Positions 1 to 5,861 of a stretch of DNA of 8,493 bases are shown here, piece after piece. The translations under genes and the position numbers were made by a program. Source of the stretch: Microcoleaceae cyanobacterium UBA11344 (lineage in GTDB: Bacteria; Cyanobacteriota; Cyanobacteriia; Cyanobacteriales; Microcoleaceae); NCBI GenBank assembly GCA_003483675.1, contig DMYK01000527.1:1-8493 (forward strand). The letters run 5' to 3'. Each line of letters opens with the position of its first letter. Within the stretch, counting starts at the first letter, position 1. The notes under the pieces were generated by a model, which was not told where the DNA came from, made no database searches, and was given only the letters and a program-made list of their open reading frames with translations.

Positions 1-53
1 TGTACGAATTGACGGCAGAGGAAATTAAAATTGTAGAGGGAGAGACTGCATAG
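1..53 (+). CDS. C-terminal end of a gene, probably a type IIG (Eco57I-like) restriction-modification enzyme (partial)
   Basis: Only the last 16 complete codons are present, ending in TAG at 51-53; the gene begins outside the window. The encoded tail reads YELTAEEIKIVEGETA. From memory, a tail of the form 'YgLTeEEi.iVEg' is very common at the extreme C-terminus of single-chain type IIG restriction-modification proteins and related N6-adenine methylases, where it follows the target-recognition domain. These enzymes methylate adenine in a recognition site and cleave unmethylated DNA. The identification rests on this short tail alone, so it is tentative. If right, it places a restriction-modification gene directly beside the GTPase/HNH block, with convergent transcription. 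Confidence 0.45.
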   Translation, partial: YELTAEEIKIVEGETA

Positions 54-242
54 AGACGATCGCTGCGATTGTTATTTTGCCGATCGCTTAATGTGCGAGA
101 ATCAATTCCCCAATTCTTGTTTCCTTTACAGTCAGGAGATGAAGAACCTGTTGTGAATTTATTTGAGGTCTTGGGACAATTTTACCAGGAGGCGGCTCTA
201 GATTTTGCGATCGATTATTCAGTGCAGCCTGTGCCAGCATAG
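54..242 (+). pseudogene. Remnant of a DUF4058-like protein (C-terminal part only)
   Basis: This frame is open from just after the TAG at 51-53 to the TAG at 240-242 and encodes about 62 residues, with no ATG. The second half reads like the C-terminus of cyanobacterial DUF4058 proteins: a PLQSGDEEPVVNL segment, then EVLGQFYQEA, then the LDFAIDYS segment with a proline-containing end. This resembles the family pattern 'D.EPVVDLq..l..vYd.a.YdL.IDYs..P.P'. DUF4058 proteins are normally over 200 residues, so only the end survives. The nearest possible start, a GTG at 93-95, would give about 49 residues and lacks a convincing ribosome-binding site. The first 13 or so codons match nothing I know. 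I read it as a decayed gene; DUF4058 has no established function. Confidence 0.45.
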
Positions 243-342
243 ATTCTACCTTGTTGATCTTAGTAATAAGCGAGACTCGAATTTCTCTTGAATTCTTGTT
301 TCATTTATGTTCAATTTCCGCAGGTTATCCCAGGACTCTACC

Positions 343-375
343 AAAAGAGAGTTTACTAAAATCCTATCTCTTTTT
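343..375. terminator. Possible bidirectional terminator hairpin between convergent genes
   Basis: AAAAGAGA (343-350) and TCTCTTTT (367-374) form a perfect 8-bp inverted repeat around a 16-nt loop, with a T-run continuing on the + strand. It lies between the + strand genes ending at 53/242 and the - strand genes ending at 413, where a shared terminator would be expected. The stem is AT-rich and the loop long, so it may be weak. Confidence 0.3.
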
Positions 376-412
376 CTTGAATCTGATTTTTATTTTCCCC
401 TGGCCACTACAC

Positions 413-673
413 CTAGAACAAAAGTAAATCCTGTTTAAACGCTCCGGTTAGTTCATACTCAGGCAGCGCAAGACGAGTTAATATAAACGGAGATATTAAC
501 ACTATTATTGAAGGTAATAGTATGGGTTTTTTATTAAATAAATTGATCAAAATTGATAGATAATTATCATATTGTTTGCTAAATCCAATTGATAAGCCTG
601 TATGAATAAACCATAAAACAGCTATGCTTGTACCCAAAATAGTCGGCCAATAGTTAGGAGTTATTTCAGGCAT
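413..673 (-). CDS. Small two-helix membrane protein of unknown function
   Basis: An 86-residue protein that I do not recognise. It has two hydrophobic segments, roughly residues 10-30 (between an N-terminal PEITPNYW stretch and SKQYDNY) and 51-70 (after NKKP, ending before the acidic PEYEL). That suggests a hairpin in the membrane with a short polar loop. There are no cysteines and no recognisable catalytic motif. The ATG at 671-673 is preceded by AAGGAAA at good spacing, a plausible ribosome-binding site. The start lies only 12 nt after the stop of the upstream HNH gene, so the two are very likely co-transcribed and the pair probably belongs to the GTPase unit. An accessory or membrane-effector role is inference only. 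Confidence 0.6.
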   Translation of the reverse strand: MPEITPNYWPTILGTSIAVLWFIHTGLSIGFSKQYDNYLSILINLFNKKPILLPSIIVLISPFILTRLALPEYELTGAFKQDLLLF

Positions 674-685
674 ACTTTTTCCTTT

Positions 686-940
686 TCATTTACTGAATCT
701 ACGCTTGAACCGGAGGTCAATGCGGTCTTTCTTTCGTCTATTGCAATCGAAGCAAAGCGTTTGCAGGTTGCTGATGTCATTTGAGCCCCCAAGAGCTAAG
801 GGAATAATGTGATCGATCGTAAGATTAGTCTCTTGGTCATTCTTGTCGCAGCTTTTGCAGCAATTCCCATCGCGCTCAAAAACAAGTTTCCTCACCTTTG
901 GTGGAATTAAAATTCGTGGAGTTTTTCTAATCAAAGACAT
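686..940 (-). CDS. HNH endonuclease, small stand-alone type
   Basis: An 84-residue protein that is essentially one HNH (beta-beta-alpha metal) nuclease domain. The N-terminal part, ending in PPKVRKLVFERDG, is the usual lead-in. C28 and C31, then C63 and C66, form two CxxC pairs expected to hold a structural zinc. D43-H44 in TIDHIIPLALGG is the catalytic His motif, and N58 in DISNLQTLC is the central Asn. The third position is occupied by the CNRRKKD segment (N67/K70) rather than a clear His, which is common in McrA-like HNH proteins. The family cleaves or nicks DNA using one metal ion. The C-terminus is strongly basic (RFKRRFSK), fitting nucleic-acid binding. The start at 938-940 has no strong Shine-Dalgarno sequence. 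It lies 84 bp after the GTPase gene on the same strand and 12 bp before the membrane-protein gene. Confidence 0.9.
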   Translation of the reverse strand: MSLIRKTPRILIPPKVRKLVFERDGNCCKSCDKNDQETNLTIDHIIPLALGGSNDISNLQTLCFDCNRRKKDRIDLRFKRRFSK

Positions 941-955
941 TTCTTGCTGGTAGAG

Positions 956-961
956 ATTATA
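956..961 (-). promoter_or_regulatory. Possible internal promoter -10 box ahead of the HNH gene
   Basis: Reading the - strand, TATAAT lies 15 bp before the HNH start codon. A -35-like ATGACA is present only at a 20-bp spacing, which is too long. It may allow some transcription of the HNH and membrane-protein genes independent of the GTPase gene. Weak evidence. Confidence 0.25.
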
Positions 962-986
962 AAATCAGATACTTCCCTGCTTGTCA

Positions 987-1019
987 TGTGGGGGCATATT
1001 GCCAATGCCTCCCCGCACA
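987..1019 (-). other. Imperfect hairpin in the GTPase-HNH spacer
   Basis: TGTGGGG...CAT (987-997) pairs with ATG...CCCC.CACA (1005-1019), with bulges at 1008-1010 and 1015 and a 7-nt loop. It starts just after the TAA of the GTPase gene (1025-1027). No U-run follows on the - strand, so it is not a standard terminator. It could attenuate, process or stabilise the transcript between the two genes. Confidence 0.3.
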
Positions 1020-1024
1020 AATGC

Positions 1025-4003
1025 TTATAGCTTAGGCAGTTTTTTCAAGGCTCGTGTGACGCGCTTCTCTGCATTATCCATCACTTCTTTCTTTTTCTTA
1101 ATTATTTCACCCTTACTAATTTCAAGAACCCTAGTGGATAAAGAAATTCGCCCATTACCATCGTCTATAGCCAAAACTATTGCCTTAATTGCCTCACCTT
1201 CTTCAAATATATCAATAAGAGAGTCAAGATATTCCTCACTTACCTGTCCTATATGTAATGACCCCTGCTTAAGCTCATTAATTTCTACGTATTTCTCTCC
1301 GTTTTTAAAAGAATCAACCTTGACATATACAACACGATCTGTAACAGAAGTGACTGTACAACACACCAAATTTCCTCTCTCTAATTGGTTGAATCTTTCG
1401 GATTGAGCAGCCAAGGAATTAGGTCGCACGAGACTTGCTACAAGGTTCGTGCTGTCATCTGATTCTACAAAATTTGTCTCAGTATAACTTTGTGTCGCAC
1501 TTGAATCATTTTCTGAGCCTAAACTGGAAGTAGATTCTGGTGGGATGTTATTTGACTCTACAGAATTTACGTCAATAAAAACTGGCGTGGCACTCGAATG
1601 ATCTTCAGGTATTGTAGGCAGCTTGTAGTCGTCTAATTTCATAGCCTCTAAGCAGCTATTTATACCTGCAACTGCTTGGTTATAGTCGGCAATTTTTACC
1701 TCAACTTCTCTCAACTTCCGGTTACGCTCGTCGATTTTCGCTTGAGCCTCTTTTTCTATAGTTTGCCGTTTGTTGGTGCGAGCGCGAGCGGACTGCTGCC
1801 AAATCAATTGCCGTTTATTTTCAGCCATTGATAACAGATATTCATTCAGCATTTTGATAATTTTTAAACCAAAATTAACTTCTATTGTTTGTTTAAATTT
1901 AGCTTGAAAATCAATCTCTAGCAGTTGACGTATAGGTTCTTCTGCTTCCACCATGCGCTTGACATCTCTGCTCTTAGATGCTTCTTGCAAAGTTTCACGG
2001 AACTGATAGAGCCAAACACTATCTTCGTAATCATAAAGGTCTGGGCTTTCGATGATATAAAAAACACATTCTGCGCGAGCTAAAACCTTGACTCCCTCGA
2101 TAACTTTTTTTTCTATATCCTGTAGCTCTTGGACAATTTCACAATCATCACCTAACAACAAATTACCAAGCTGACGGTAGTATTTTTGCTTGCGTACTTG
2201 CTTAATCAAGCGTTGGAAAAAACTAGCAATCAAAATTTCTGATTCCTTAACCAGAACATTCTCTAATCCATTGGCAATGTCATAGAAGGCTTGTCCCAAA
2301 ACGGCTACTAATGGTGCTGTGACATGACGATGATTGCGGCAGGTATTGGCGAAGGCATCTAATATAGAAAAGTTTTTTATCAACTCGGTGAGATTATCTT
2401 GCATCTTCTGGTGAAGATTGTTGAAATCTTGCTTAAAATCTTCGCAGGTATCCATTACTAATAGTTGAATCTCTTTTTCGATTTGTCTGTAAAAGGCTTC
2501 CCCAACCTCCCATACTTCTTTCTCGATCTGTGCCAAATCCCGTTCTGTCATTGCTGCAATATCGGCAGGTTTATTTTTCCACTGACAGCGCTCTTCTAAG
2601 TAAGATTCACACAAGTCGTTACAGAGTTGGCTAATATCACTAGCTAGGTTGGCAAATAATTCTGGTCGCTTTTCCTCGGTCAGATAGCGCGTGATAGCAT
2701 TCCTAAATTCCTGAATCCCGCTATCCTGAAGTAACTGCTCGATTATACTGGTTTTATAACGATTAATAATTTCCAAATATTGCTCATTTTTACTTTGAGT
2801 TTTACGCCGTACAATATCCGTAAATTTATCAACTGGTAGTTTGTCGGAATCACAATAATCAAGGAACTCCAAGACAAATGAAGGGGTTCTTTCAACCCCG
2901 TCTGGGCCTTTACTGGTTTCGGCTTTAAATATACTATTTAGTCCCCAGCGATCGCTTTCACTTGTATTTTTGAGTTGACTAGCCCAGAAACCTAGCAGAG
3001 CGCTAGTTTCATAAATCCCCCTTCGCGTATTACTGAAGTCTTCGCTAATCAGTTCGTCCAGTTCTTGTTTCAGCTTGGGGTCACGCCAAGTTTTGTCGAT
3101 GCGGTTAAAGACGTAGAAGACGCGATCGCCAATTCCTGGGTTTTCCCGTATTACTCTTATTAATTCTTTTTCCGATGTCTCTATTTCTCCTTCTTGATCT
3201 GCCTTCATCACACAGATAACGGCTGAGGTGTTGGGGTCTTCAACCTTGCGATAGGTTAATTTTGCATCTCTTAACACTGGGGCATCGATCCCTGGCAAGT
3301 CAACTAGGACGTTGCCATCCTCCAACAGGGGATAATGGCAATAGTATTTAATGCGCTTGAGAACAGCACTGTTTGTGCCGCGACGAGCATAATCATGTGC
3401 ATCCTTGTTGGAAAGACCTAACTCGTCCATCCCATAAGTGTTATTTTTTGATTGGTCGATGTATTTGCGGTTAGCCTCAAATCCATCCAATAATGCTAGT
3501 AGTCCATCTGCTTCGTCTTCCTTCTCGGTTTTCCCAGAGCCCTTATGATCTCCAGTAATTTTTTGACATTGTTGCTTTAACTTTTGAGTTACCACCTCTT
3601 GAGTAATGTCAACTAAGTTTAGTTCCAGCTTTTCGTTTAGTTCCAGCTTTTCAGATCTGTCCTTGACCTCTTCCTGTAGTTCTAAGACGCTAAGAAATGT
3701 AAGTTCAACTCGTTCTTCCTCTGACGACTGGGCATACTCTATGTAGCATTCGATCCCAGTAGCATGACCTGTACTGCTGTAAAGCAAGTCTTGCCCTAAC
3801 AAGGCATTGATCAGCATTGACTTACCAGCACTGTACGTCCCAGCAAAAACAATCTCGAACCTAGGGGCAATTGCCTGATCACGGGAAGTTTTAATTGCGG
3901 CAATATCGTGCTTCCCTCTCAAAGATGGCTCCTTCTTCAACAGCCGCAGTAGACGATTTACATCGGCTTCTAAATTTTCAGATTGATGTGGTTTTTGGGT
4001 CAT
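1025..4003 (-). CDS. Dynamin-like GTPase with a C-terminal S1 RNA-binding domain
   Basis: A 992-residue protein. The N-terminal third is a dynamin-type G domain: P-loop GTYSAGKS (55-62), switch-I threonines around 78-82 (STGHATG), DxxG as DLPG (235-238) and the base-recognition motif NRID (300-303). About 150 charged residues separate switch I from DxxG, longer than usual, and include a tandem EKLELN duplication (119-130). Residues 400-790 are mostly helical, as expected for stalk/neck regions; 560-600 is the most hydrophobic stretch and may be a membrane-touching tip; 725-775 looks like coiled coil. A Ser/Thr/Glu-rich linker (800-870) leads to an S1 (OB-fold) domain at about 873-958, ending in the characteristic GRISLSTRVLE, then a basic tail. 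Dynamins hydrolyse GTP to remodel membranes; S1 domains bind RNA. The ATG at 4001-4003 is the first usable start after an in-frame TGA, but lacks a clear Shine-Dalgarno. It leads the set with the HNH gene. Confidence 0.88.
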   Translation of the reverse strand: MTQKPHQSENLEADVNRLLRLLKKEPSLRGKHDIAAIKTSRDQAIAPRFEIVFAGTYSAGKSMLINALLGQDLLYSSTGHATGIECYIEYAQSSEEERVELTFLSVLELQEEVKDRSEKLELNEKLELNLVDITQEVVTQKLKQQCQKITGDHKGSGKTEKEDEADGLLALLDGFEANRKYIDQSKNNTYGMDELGLSNKDAHDYARRGTNSAVLKRIKYYCHYPLLEDGNVLVDLPGIDAPVLRDAKLTYRKVEDPNTSAVICVMKADQEGEIETSEKELIRVIRENPGIGDRVFYVFNRIDKTWRDPKLKQELDELISEDFSNTRRGIYETSALLGFWASQLKNTSESDRWGLNSIFKAETSKGPDGVERTPSFVLEFLDYCDSDKLPVDKFTDIVRRKTQSKNEQYLEIINRYKTSIIEQLLQDSGIQEFRNAITRYLTEEKRPELFANLASDISQLCNDLCESYLEERCQWKNKPADIAAMTERDLAQIEKEVWEVGEAFYRQIEKEIQLLVMDTCEDFKQDFNNLHQKMQDNLTELIKNFSILDAFANTCRNHRHVTAPLVAVLGQAFYDIANGLENVLVKESEILIASFFQRLIKQVRKQKYYRQLGNLLLGDDCEIVQELQDIEKKVIEGVKVLARAECVFYIIESPDLYDYEDSVWLYQFRETLQEASKSRDVKRMVEAEEPIRQLLEIDFQAKFKQTIEVNFGLKIIKMLNEYLLSMAENKRQLIWQQSARARTNKRQTIEKEAQAKIDERNRKLREVEVKIADYNQAVAGINSCLEAMKLDDYKLPTIPEDHSSATPVFIDVNSVESNNIPPESTSSLGSENDSSATQSYTETNFVESDDSTNLVASLVRPNSLAAQSERFNQLERGNLVCCTVTSVTDRVVYVKVDSFKNGEKYVEINELKQGSLHIGQVSEEYLDSLIDIFEEGEAIKAIVLAIDDGNGRISLSTRVLEISKGEIIKKKKEVMDNAEKRVTRALKKLPKL
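1461..1568 (-). repeat. Degenerate 93-bp direct repeat in the GTPase linker
   Basis: GATTCTACAAAATTT at 1461-1475 and GACTCTACAGAATTT at 1554-1568 are 93 bp apart, and the similarity continues to about 1515 and 1608. In the protein this gives two related copies, HSSAT...VESNN (802-819) and DSSAT...VESDD (833-850). It is an old in-frame duplication within the flexible linker before the S1 domain. Confidence 0.65.
3617..3652 (-). repeat. Perfect 18-bp tandem duplication inside the GTPase gene
   Basis: The 18-mer GTTTAGTTCCAGCTTTTC occurs twice head to tail (3617-3634 and 3635-3652). It is in frame and produces EKLELN-EKLELN at residues 119-130, in the insert between switch I and DxxG. The copies are identical, so the duplication is recent or held by gene conversion. 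Confidence 0.9.
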
Positions 4004-4065
4004 GTGGTAAAAGCACTCTAATTTTCAGACAATTATCAGAAGAGCCGGACTCCATTGCCTCGACT

Positions 4066-4200
4066 CTATTTGAGAGTTAGGCACATCGCTAACTGTTCCC
4101 GATCTGTATCAGCAAAAACGCTATTTGCCCACCACTGCTTGTAATCGGAGCAGGAACAGATACTTTGCAGATAGCGCTGGAACTTGCTAAGAGCAATCAT
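4066..4200 (-). CDS. Possible 44-residue small protein or gene fragment upstream of the GTPase gene
   Basis: On the - strand, ATG at 4198-4200 to TAG at 4066-4068 encodes 44 residues. The composition looks protein-like, with KFQRYLQSICSCSDYKQWW, then FADTDREQLAMC, then a LTLK end. I do not recognise a family. No Shine-Dalgarno sequence precedes the ATG and an in-frame TAA lies four codons upstream, so it could be the decayed C-terminus of a longer gene. It ends 62 bp before the GTPase start on the same strand. A + strand frame also runs through this region (about 4093-4479), which lowers confidence that either is real. Confidence 0.28.
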   Translation of the reverse strand: MIALSKFQRYLQSICSCSDYKQWWANSVFADTDREQLAMCLTLK

Positions 4201-4517
4201 GCGAGAGTGAAGTTATACCCATCTCAAGAGAATCTTCTCTATAATAAACAAATTATTCGGCATAATGCTTACATGATTGGACTTTGGACAGATAGAAAAC
4301 TGTTCGTGATGGTTAATAACTGTAACAACTCAAGCCCCCTAGGGTACCTACCCTCGCCAGAGTCACCCATACCGATCGCGATCGCACTCACCCGATTTGG
4401 CCCTAAGCCACTATTATGGACGTTACTGTCCTGCTGTCTGAATGACTGGGACTGCCACATTCTGTCACCCCAAGAGTGAGAACCGCAAAAGAAAGCAATT
4501 TGCGTATAAAAACAGTA
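4201..4517. other. Intergenic stretch with no convincing gene
   Basis: This probably contains the promoter of the GTPase unit. On the - strand a TATTAT (4241-4246) lies beside a perfect small inverted repeat, AGAGAA-TC-TTCTCT (4227-4240), but no good -35 is at the right distance. One HIP1 octamer is at 4378-4385. A + strand frame (to 4479) is open, but it lacks an ATG start and its second half reads through low-complexity and HIP1 sequence. Confidence 0.4.
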
Positions 4518-4540
4518 AAACCCGCTCAATGAGCGGGTTT
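4518..4540 (-). terminator. Rho-independent terminator of the tRNA-Pro gene
   Basis: AAACCCGCTC (4518-4527) and GAGCGGGTTT (4531-4540) form a perfect 10-bp stem with a 3-nt loop, 6 bp after the tRNA 3' end. On the - strand it is followed by TTTTACTGTTTTT (the stem's own T's plus a second T-run), the usual U-rich tail. Confidence 0.85.
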
Positions 4541-4546
4541 CCTGAA

Positions 4547-4620
4547 TCGGAACGACAGGATTTGAACCTGCGACCCCTACTACCCCAAAGTAGTGCGCTA
4601 CCAAGCTGCGCTACGTCCCG
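4547..4620 (-). tRNA. tRNA-Pro, anticodon GGG
   Basis: The 74-nt cloverleaf folds fully by eye. Acceptor stem: CGGGACG with CGTTCCG (one G-U pair). D arm: GCGC / AGCTTGGTA / GCGC. Anticodon arm: CTACT / TTGGGGT / AGTAG with U33 and anticodon GGG. T arm: GCAGG / TTCAAAT / CCTGT. Variable loop: 5 nt. The discriminator base is A and CCA is not encoded. It reads proline codons CCC and CCU. It has its own promoter and terminator, so it is probably a single-gene unit. Confidence 0.96.
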
Positions 4621-4631
4621 ACAGCTTTAAC

Positions 4632-4660
4632 AGCATATCATGAAATTCAAAAAAAGTCAA
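4632..4660 (-). promoter_or_regulatory. Promoter of tRNA-Pro
   Basis: On the - strand, -35 TTGACT (4655-4660), a 17-bp spacer and -10 TATGCT (4632-4637) lie 11 bp before the mature tRNA 5' end. A second TTGACT lies 10 bp further upstream, within a 10-bp tandem repeat of T7-GAC blocks (4649-4668), so T-tracts recur at helical spacing upstream of the promoter. The upstream copy overlaps the TGA stop of the DUF1818 gene. Confidence 0.65.
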
Positions 4661-4666
4661 AAAAAG

Positions 4667-5032
4667 TCAAAAAACTTTTAAAACTTTTGTGGCTTGCACC
4701 AAACCGGGCGCGGCCGCGATCGACCAAAAACCCTCGCACCTCCTACCAGCACTCAAGATCAACTGCACGCTGTAAGCTTGGGGATAGCCTTCTACCAGCA
4801 CCCACAGTAAATCGCTTTCGGCTTCAATGGCGATTTTTTCCTCATCCATCAACTCACTCGCCATTTGACTCATGGTGGTGGCTAACTGTGCTAACAGTCG
4901 GCAAAAATCGTTCAACTCAGCCTCGGTTAGCTCGATCGCCCAATCATCCCCCCCCACCAAACCCTGAAACTCCGCCGCATCCGGGTGCCATCCCAAACGC
5001 CATCCGTCACCAGTCTTAATTACTCGATCCAT
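4667..5032 (-). CDS. DUF1818 family protein
   Basis: A 121-residue protein matching the DUF1818 family (PF08848 from memory), which is found essentially only in cyanobacteria and their relatives and has no assigned biochemical role. The recognisable features are the N-terminal GDGWRLGWHPDAAEFQGLVG segment, DWAIELTEAELNDFCRLL, the EEKIAIEAESDLLWV segment followed by VEGYPQAYSVQLIL, and the GRRCEGFW motif before an ATKVLKVF end. The length is the usual one and the protein looks intact. It has no signal peptide or membrane segment, so it is probably cytoplasmic. The ATG at 5030-5032 immediately precedes the conserved DRVIKTGDGW, which supports this start; the ribosome-binding site is weak. The upstream spacer carries short TTTAGATTTG/AGATTTGGG repeats (5041-5068). 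Confidence 0.88.
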   Translation of the reverse strand: MDRVIKTGDGWRLGWHPDAAEFQGLVGGDDWAIELTEAELNDFCRLLAQLATTMSQMASELMDEEKIAIEAESDLLWVLVEGYPQAYSVQLILSAGRRCEGFWSIAAAPGLVQATKVLKVF

Positions 5033-5094
5033 GTTTCAATTTTAGATTTGAGATTTGGGATTTTAGATTAGTAGAAATTAGTCATAAATACCAA

Positions 5095-5160
5095 AGAAAC
5101 CGGTTGTTTGCCCGTTTCTGTGGGCTGTAACGCACTCTTCTCGTCAAAAACCCGGTTTCT
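5095..5160. repeat. Interspersed palindromic repeat (AGAAACCGG...CCGGTTTCT type)
   Basis: AGAAACCGG (5095-5103) and CCGGTTTCT (5152-5160) are perfect inverted arms; an additional CCCGTTTCT (5111-5119) lies between them. From memory, AGAAACCCGGTTTCT-type repeats are scattered in large numbers through Oscillatoria/Microcoleus/Arthrospira genomes. This copy lies in the 3' region of the anchored-protein gene on the - strand and could act as its terminator or processing site. HIP1 follows at 5172. Confidence 0.6.
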
Positions 5161-5199
5161 GACCACCCCGTGCGATCGCGAACTAACTGAAACAAAATC

Positions 5200-5847
5200 T
5201 TAAGGTGCCAGCAACTTTGCATCTCCGGGCTGCGGCTGCGGTATTGTCGGCGAGTTCGATCGCTCCTCTGGTTTTCCCCCCGTCGTCGGTGCGCGCGATC
5301 GCCCGGAATTCCCACTAAAAACATCAACCAAAGCTTGAACCAAAGCATCCCGCTGAGTTCTATTTAAACTTTGAATCGCAGCCCGATCGCGCTCCATCGG
5401 ATTTTCACGCAAAACGTCCTTACCGGGATAAACACTTTCGACTAAATAATCGGGAGTAGCTCCCAAATAGTCAGCTAAACTCAACTTCCAATCAAAGCGA
5501 TAATTGGGCGGCCGTCCTTTGACAAACACATGATATCGAATCAACCGTCCGACTAAAGTATTATTGGGGTCTACTTTTCCAGTTTCTTGAGAAATGTAAT
5601 TATTTTCGATCGGCAAATCAGGCAATTGTTCATACACAAATTTCCACGCATCTTGTGCCCTCACTTGCTGCGGCGCGGATTGTTGAGCAACTCGTTGCAC
5701 AGAAACAGACTCTTGACTCGGTAGCAGCGAAGGTTCTACAGCGGAAAGTCTAAGTTCCCCCGATTCCAATACCCAGCTCAAAAGCGTGAAAATCGCCACA
5801 CTCAAAATAACGAATAAAAAACTCAAGCCCTGCTTTAATTTCTTCAC
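5200..5847 (-). CDS. Conserved cyanobacterial protein with an N-terminal membrane anchor, function unknown
   Basis: A 215-residue protein. Residues 7-26 are strongly hydrophobic after MKKLKQ, giving either an uncleaved signal anchor or a signal peptide; there is no lipobox cysteine (the protein has no Cys). Residues 30-63 are a polar Ser/Gln-rich linker. A compact region at about 64-178 looks like the conserved core (QDAWKFVYEQLPDLPIENNY, TGKVDPNNTLVGRLIRYHV, KGRPPNYRFDWKLSLADYLG). The last 35 residues are Pro/Gly/Ser-rich and probably disordered. It is most likely displayed on the periplasmic or thylakoid-lumen side. I recall similar cyanobacterial hypotheticals but no assigned function. The start is GTG (5845-5847); no ATG occurs upstream before an in-frame TAG. 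It lies between rpoZ and the DUF1818 gene on the same strand. Confidence 0.78.
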   Translation of the reverse strand: MKKLKQGLSFLFVILSVAIFTLLSWVLESGELRLSAVEPSLLPSQESVSVQRVAQQSAPQQVRAQDAWKFVYEQLPDLPIENNYISQETGKVDPNNTLVGRLIRYHVFVKGRPPNYRFDWKLSLADYLGATPDYLVESVYPGKDVLRENPMERDRAAIQSLNRTQRDALVQALVDVFSGNSGRSRAPTTGGKPEERSNSPTIPQPQPGDAKLLAP

Positions 5848-5861
5848 GGTTTTGATATTTT

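Noticed and set aside
981..1406. + strand open frame of 141 codons opposite the GTPase C-terminus
   Set aside because: It lies wholly antisense to the S1 and linker region, has no family features, and its amino-acid pattern follows from the codons of the real gene.
3530..3556. GDHKGSGKT in the GTPase insert (residues 151-159) looks like a second P-loop
   Set aside because: Spacing is one residue off GxxxxGK[ST], it lies in a charged low-complexity stretch, and no hydrophobic beta strand precedes it. The true P-loop is at residues 55-62.
4093..4479. + strand open frame with some protein-like text (IALELAKSNHARVKLYPS...)
   Set aside because: It has no ATG start, no ribosome-binding site and no recognised family. 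The second half runs through repetitive and HIP1 sequence, and another frame on the - strand competes.
4269..4604. - strand frame of 111 codons running through the tRNA and its terminator
   Set aside because: Its N-terminal part is simply the translated tRNA-Pro sequence and terminator; a common false gene beside tRNAs.
4687..5019. + strand frame of 110 codons opposite the DUF1818 gene
   Set aside because: It is antisense to a clear DUF1818 protein; Pro/Arg-rich chance composition.
5041..5068. TTTAGATTTG/AGATTTGGG short tandem repeats as a CRISPR-like array
   Set aside because: The units are 7-10 bp, degenerate and without spacers; this is a simple AT-rich short repeat in a spacer.
5082..5348. 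- strand frame of 88 codons overlapping the 3' end of the anchored-protein gene
   Set aside because: It overlaps the real gene in another frame and runs through the palindromic repeat; very Arg-rich and without a family.
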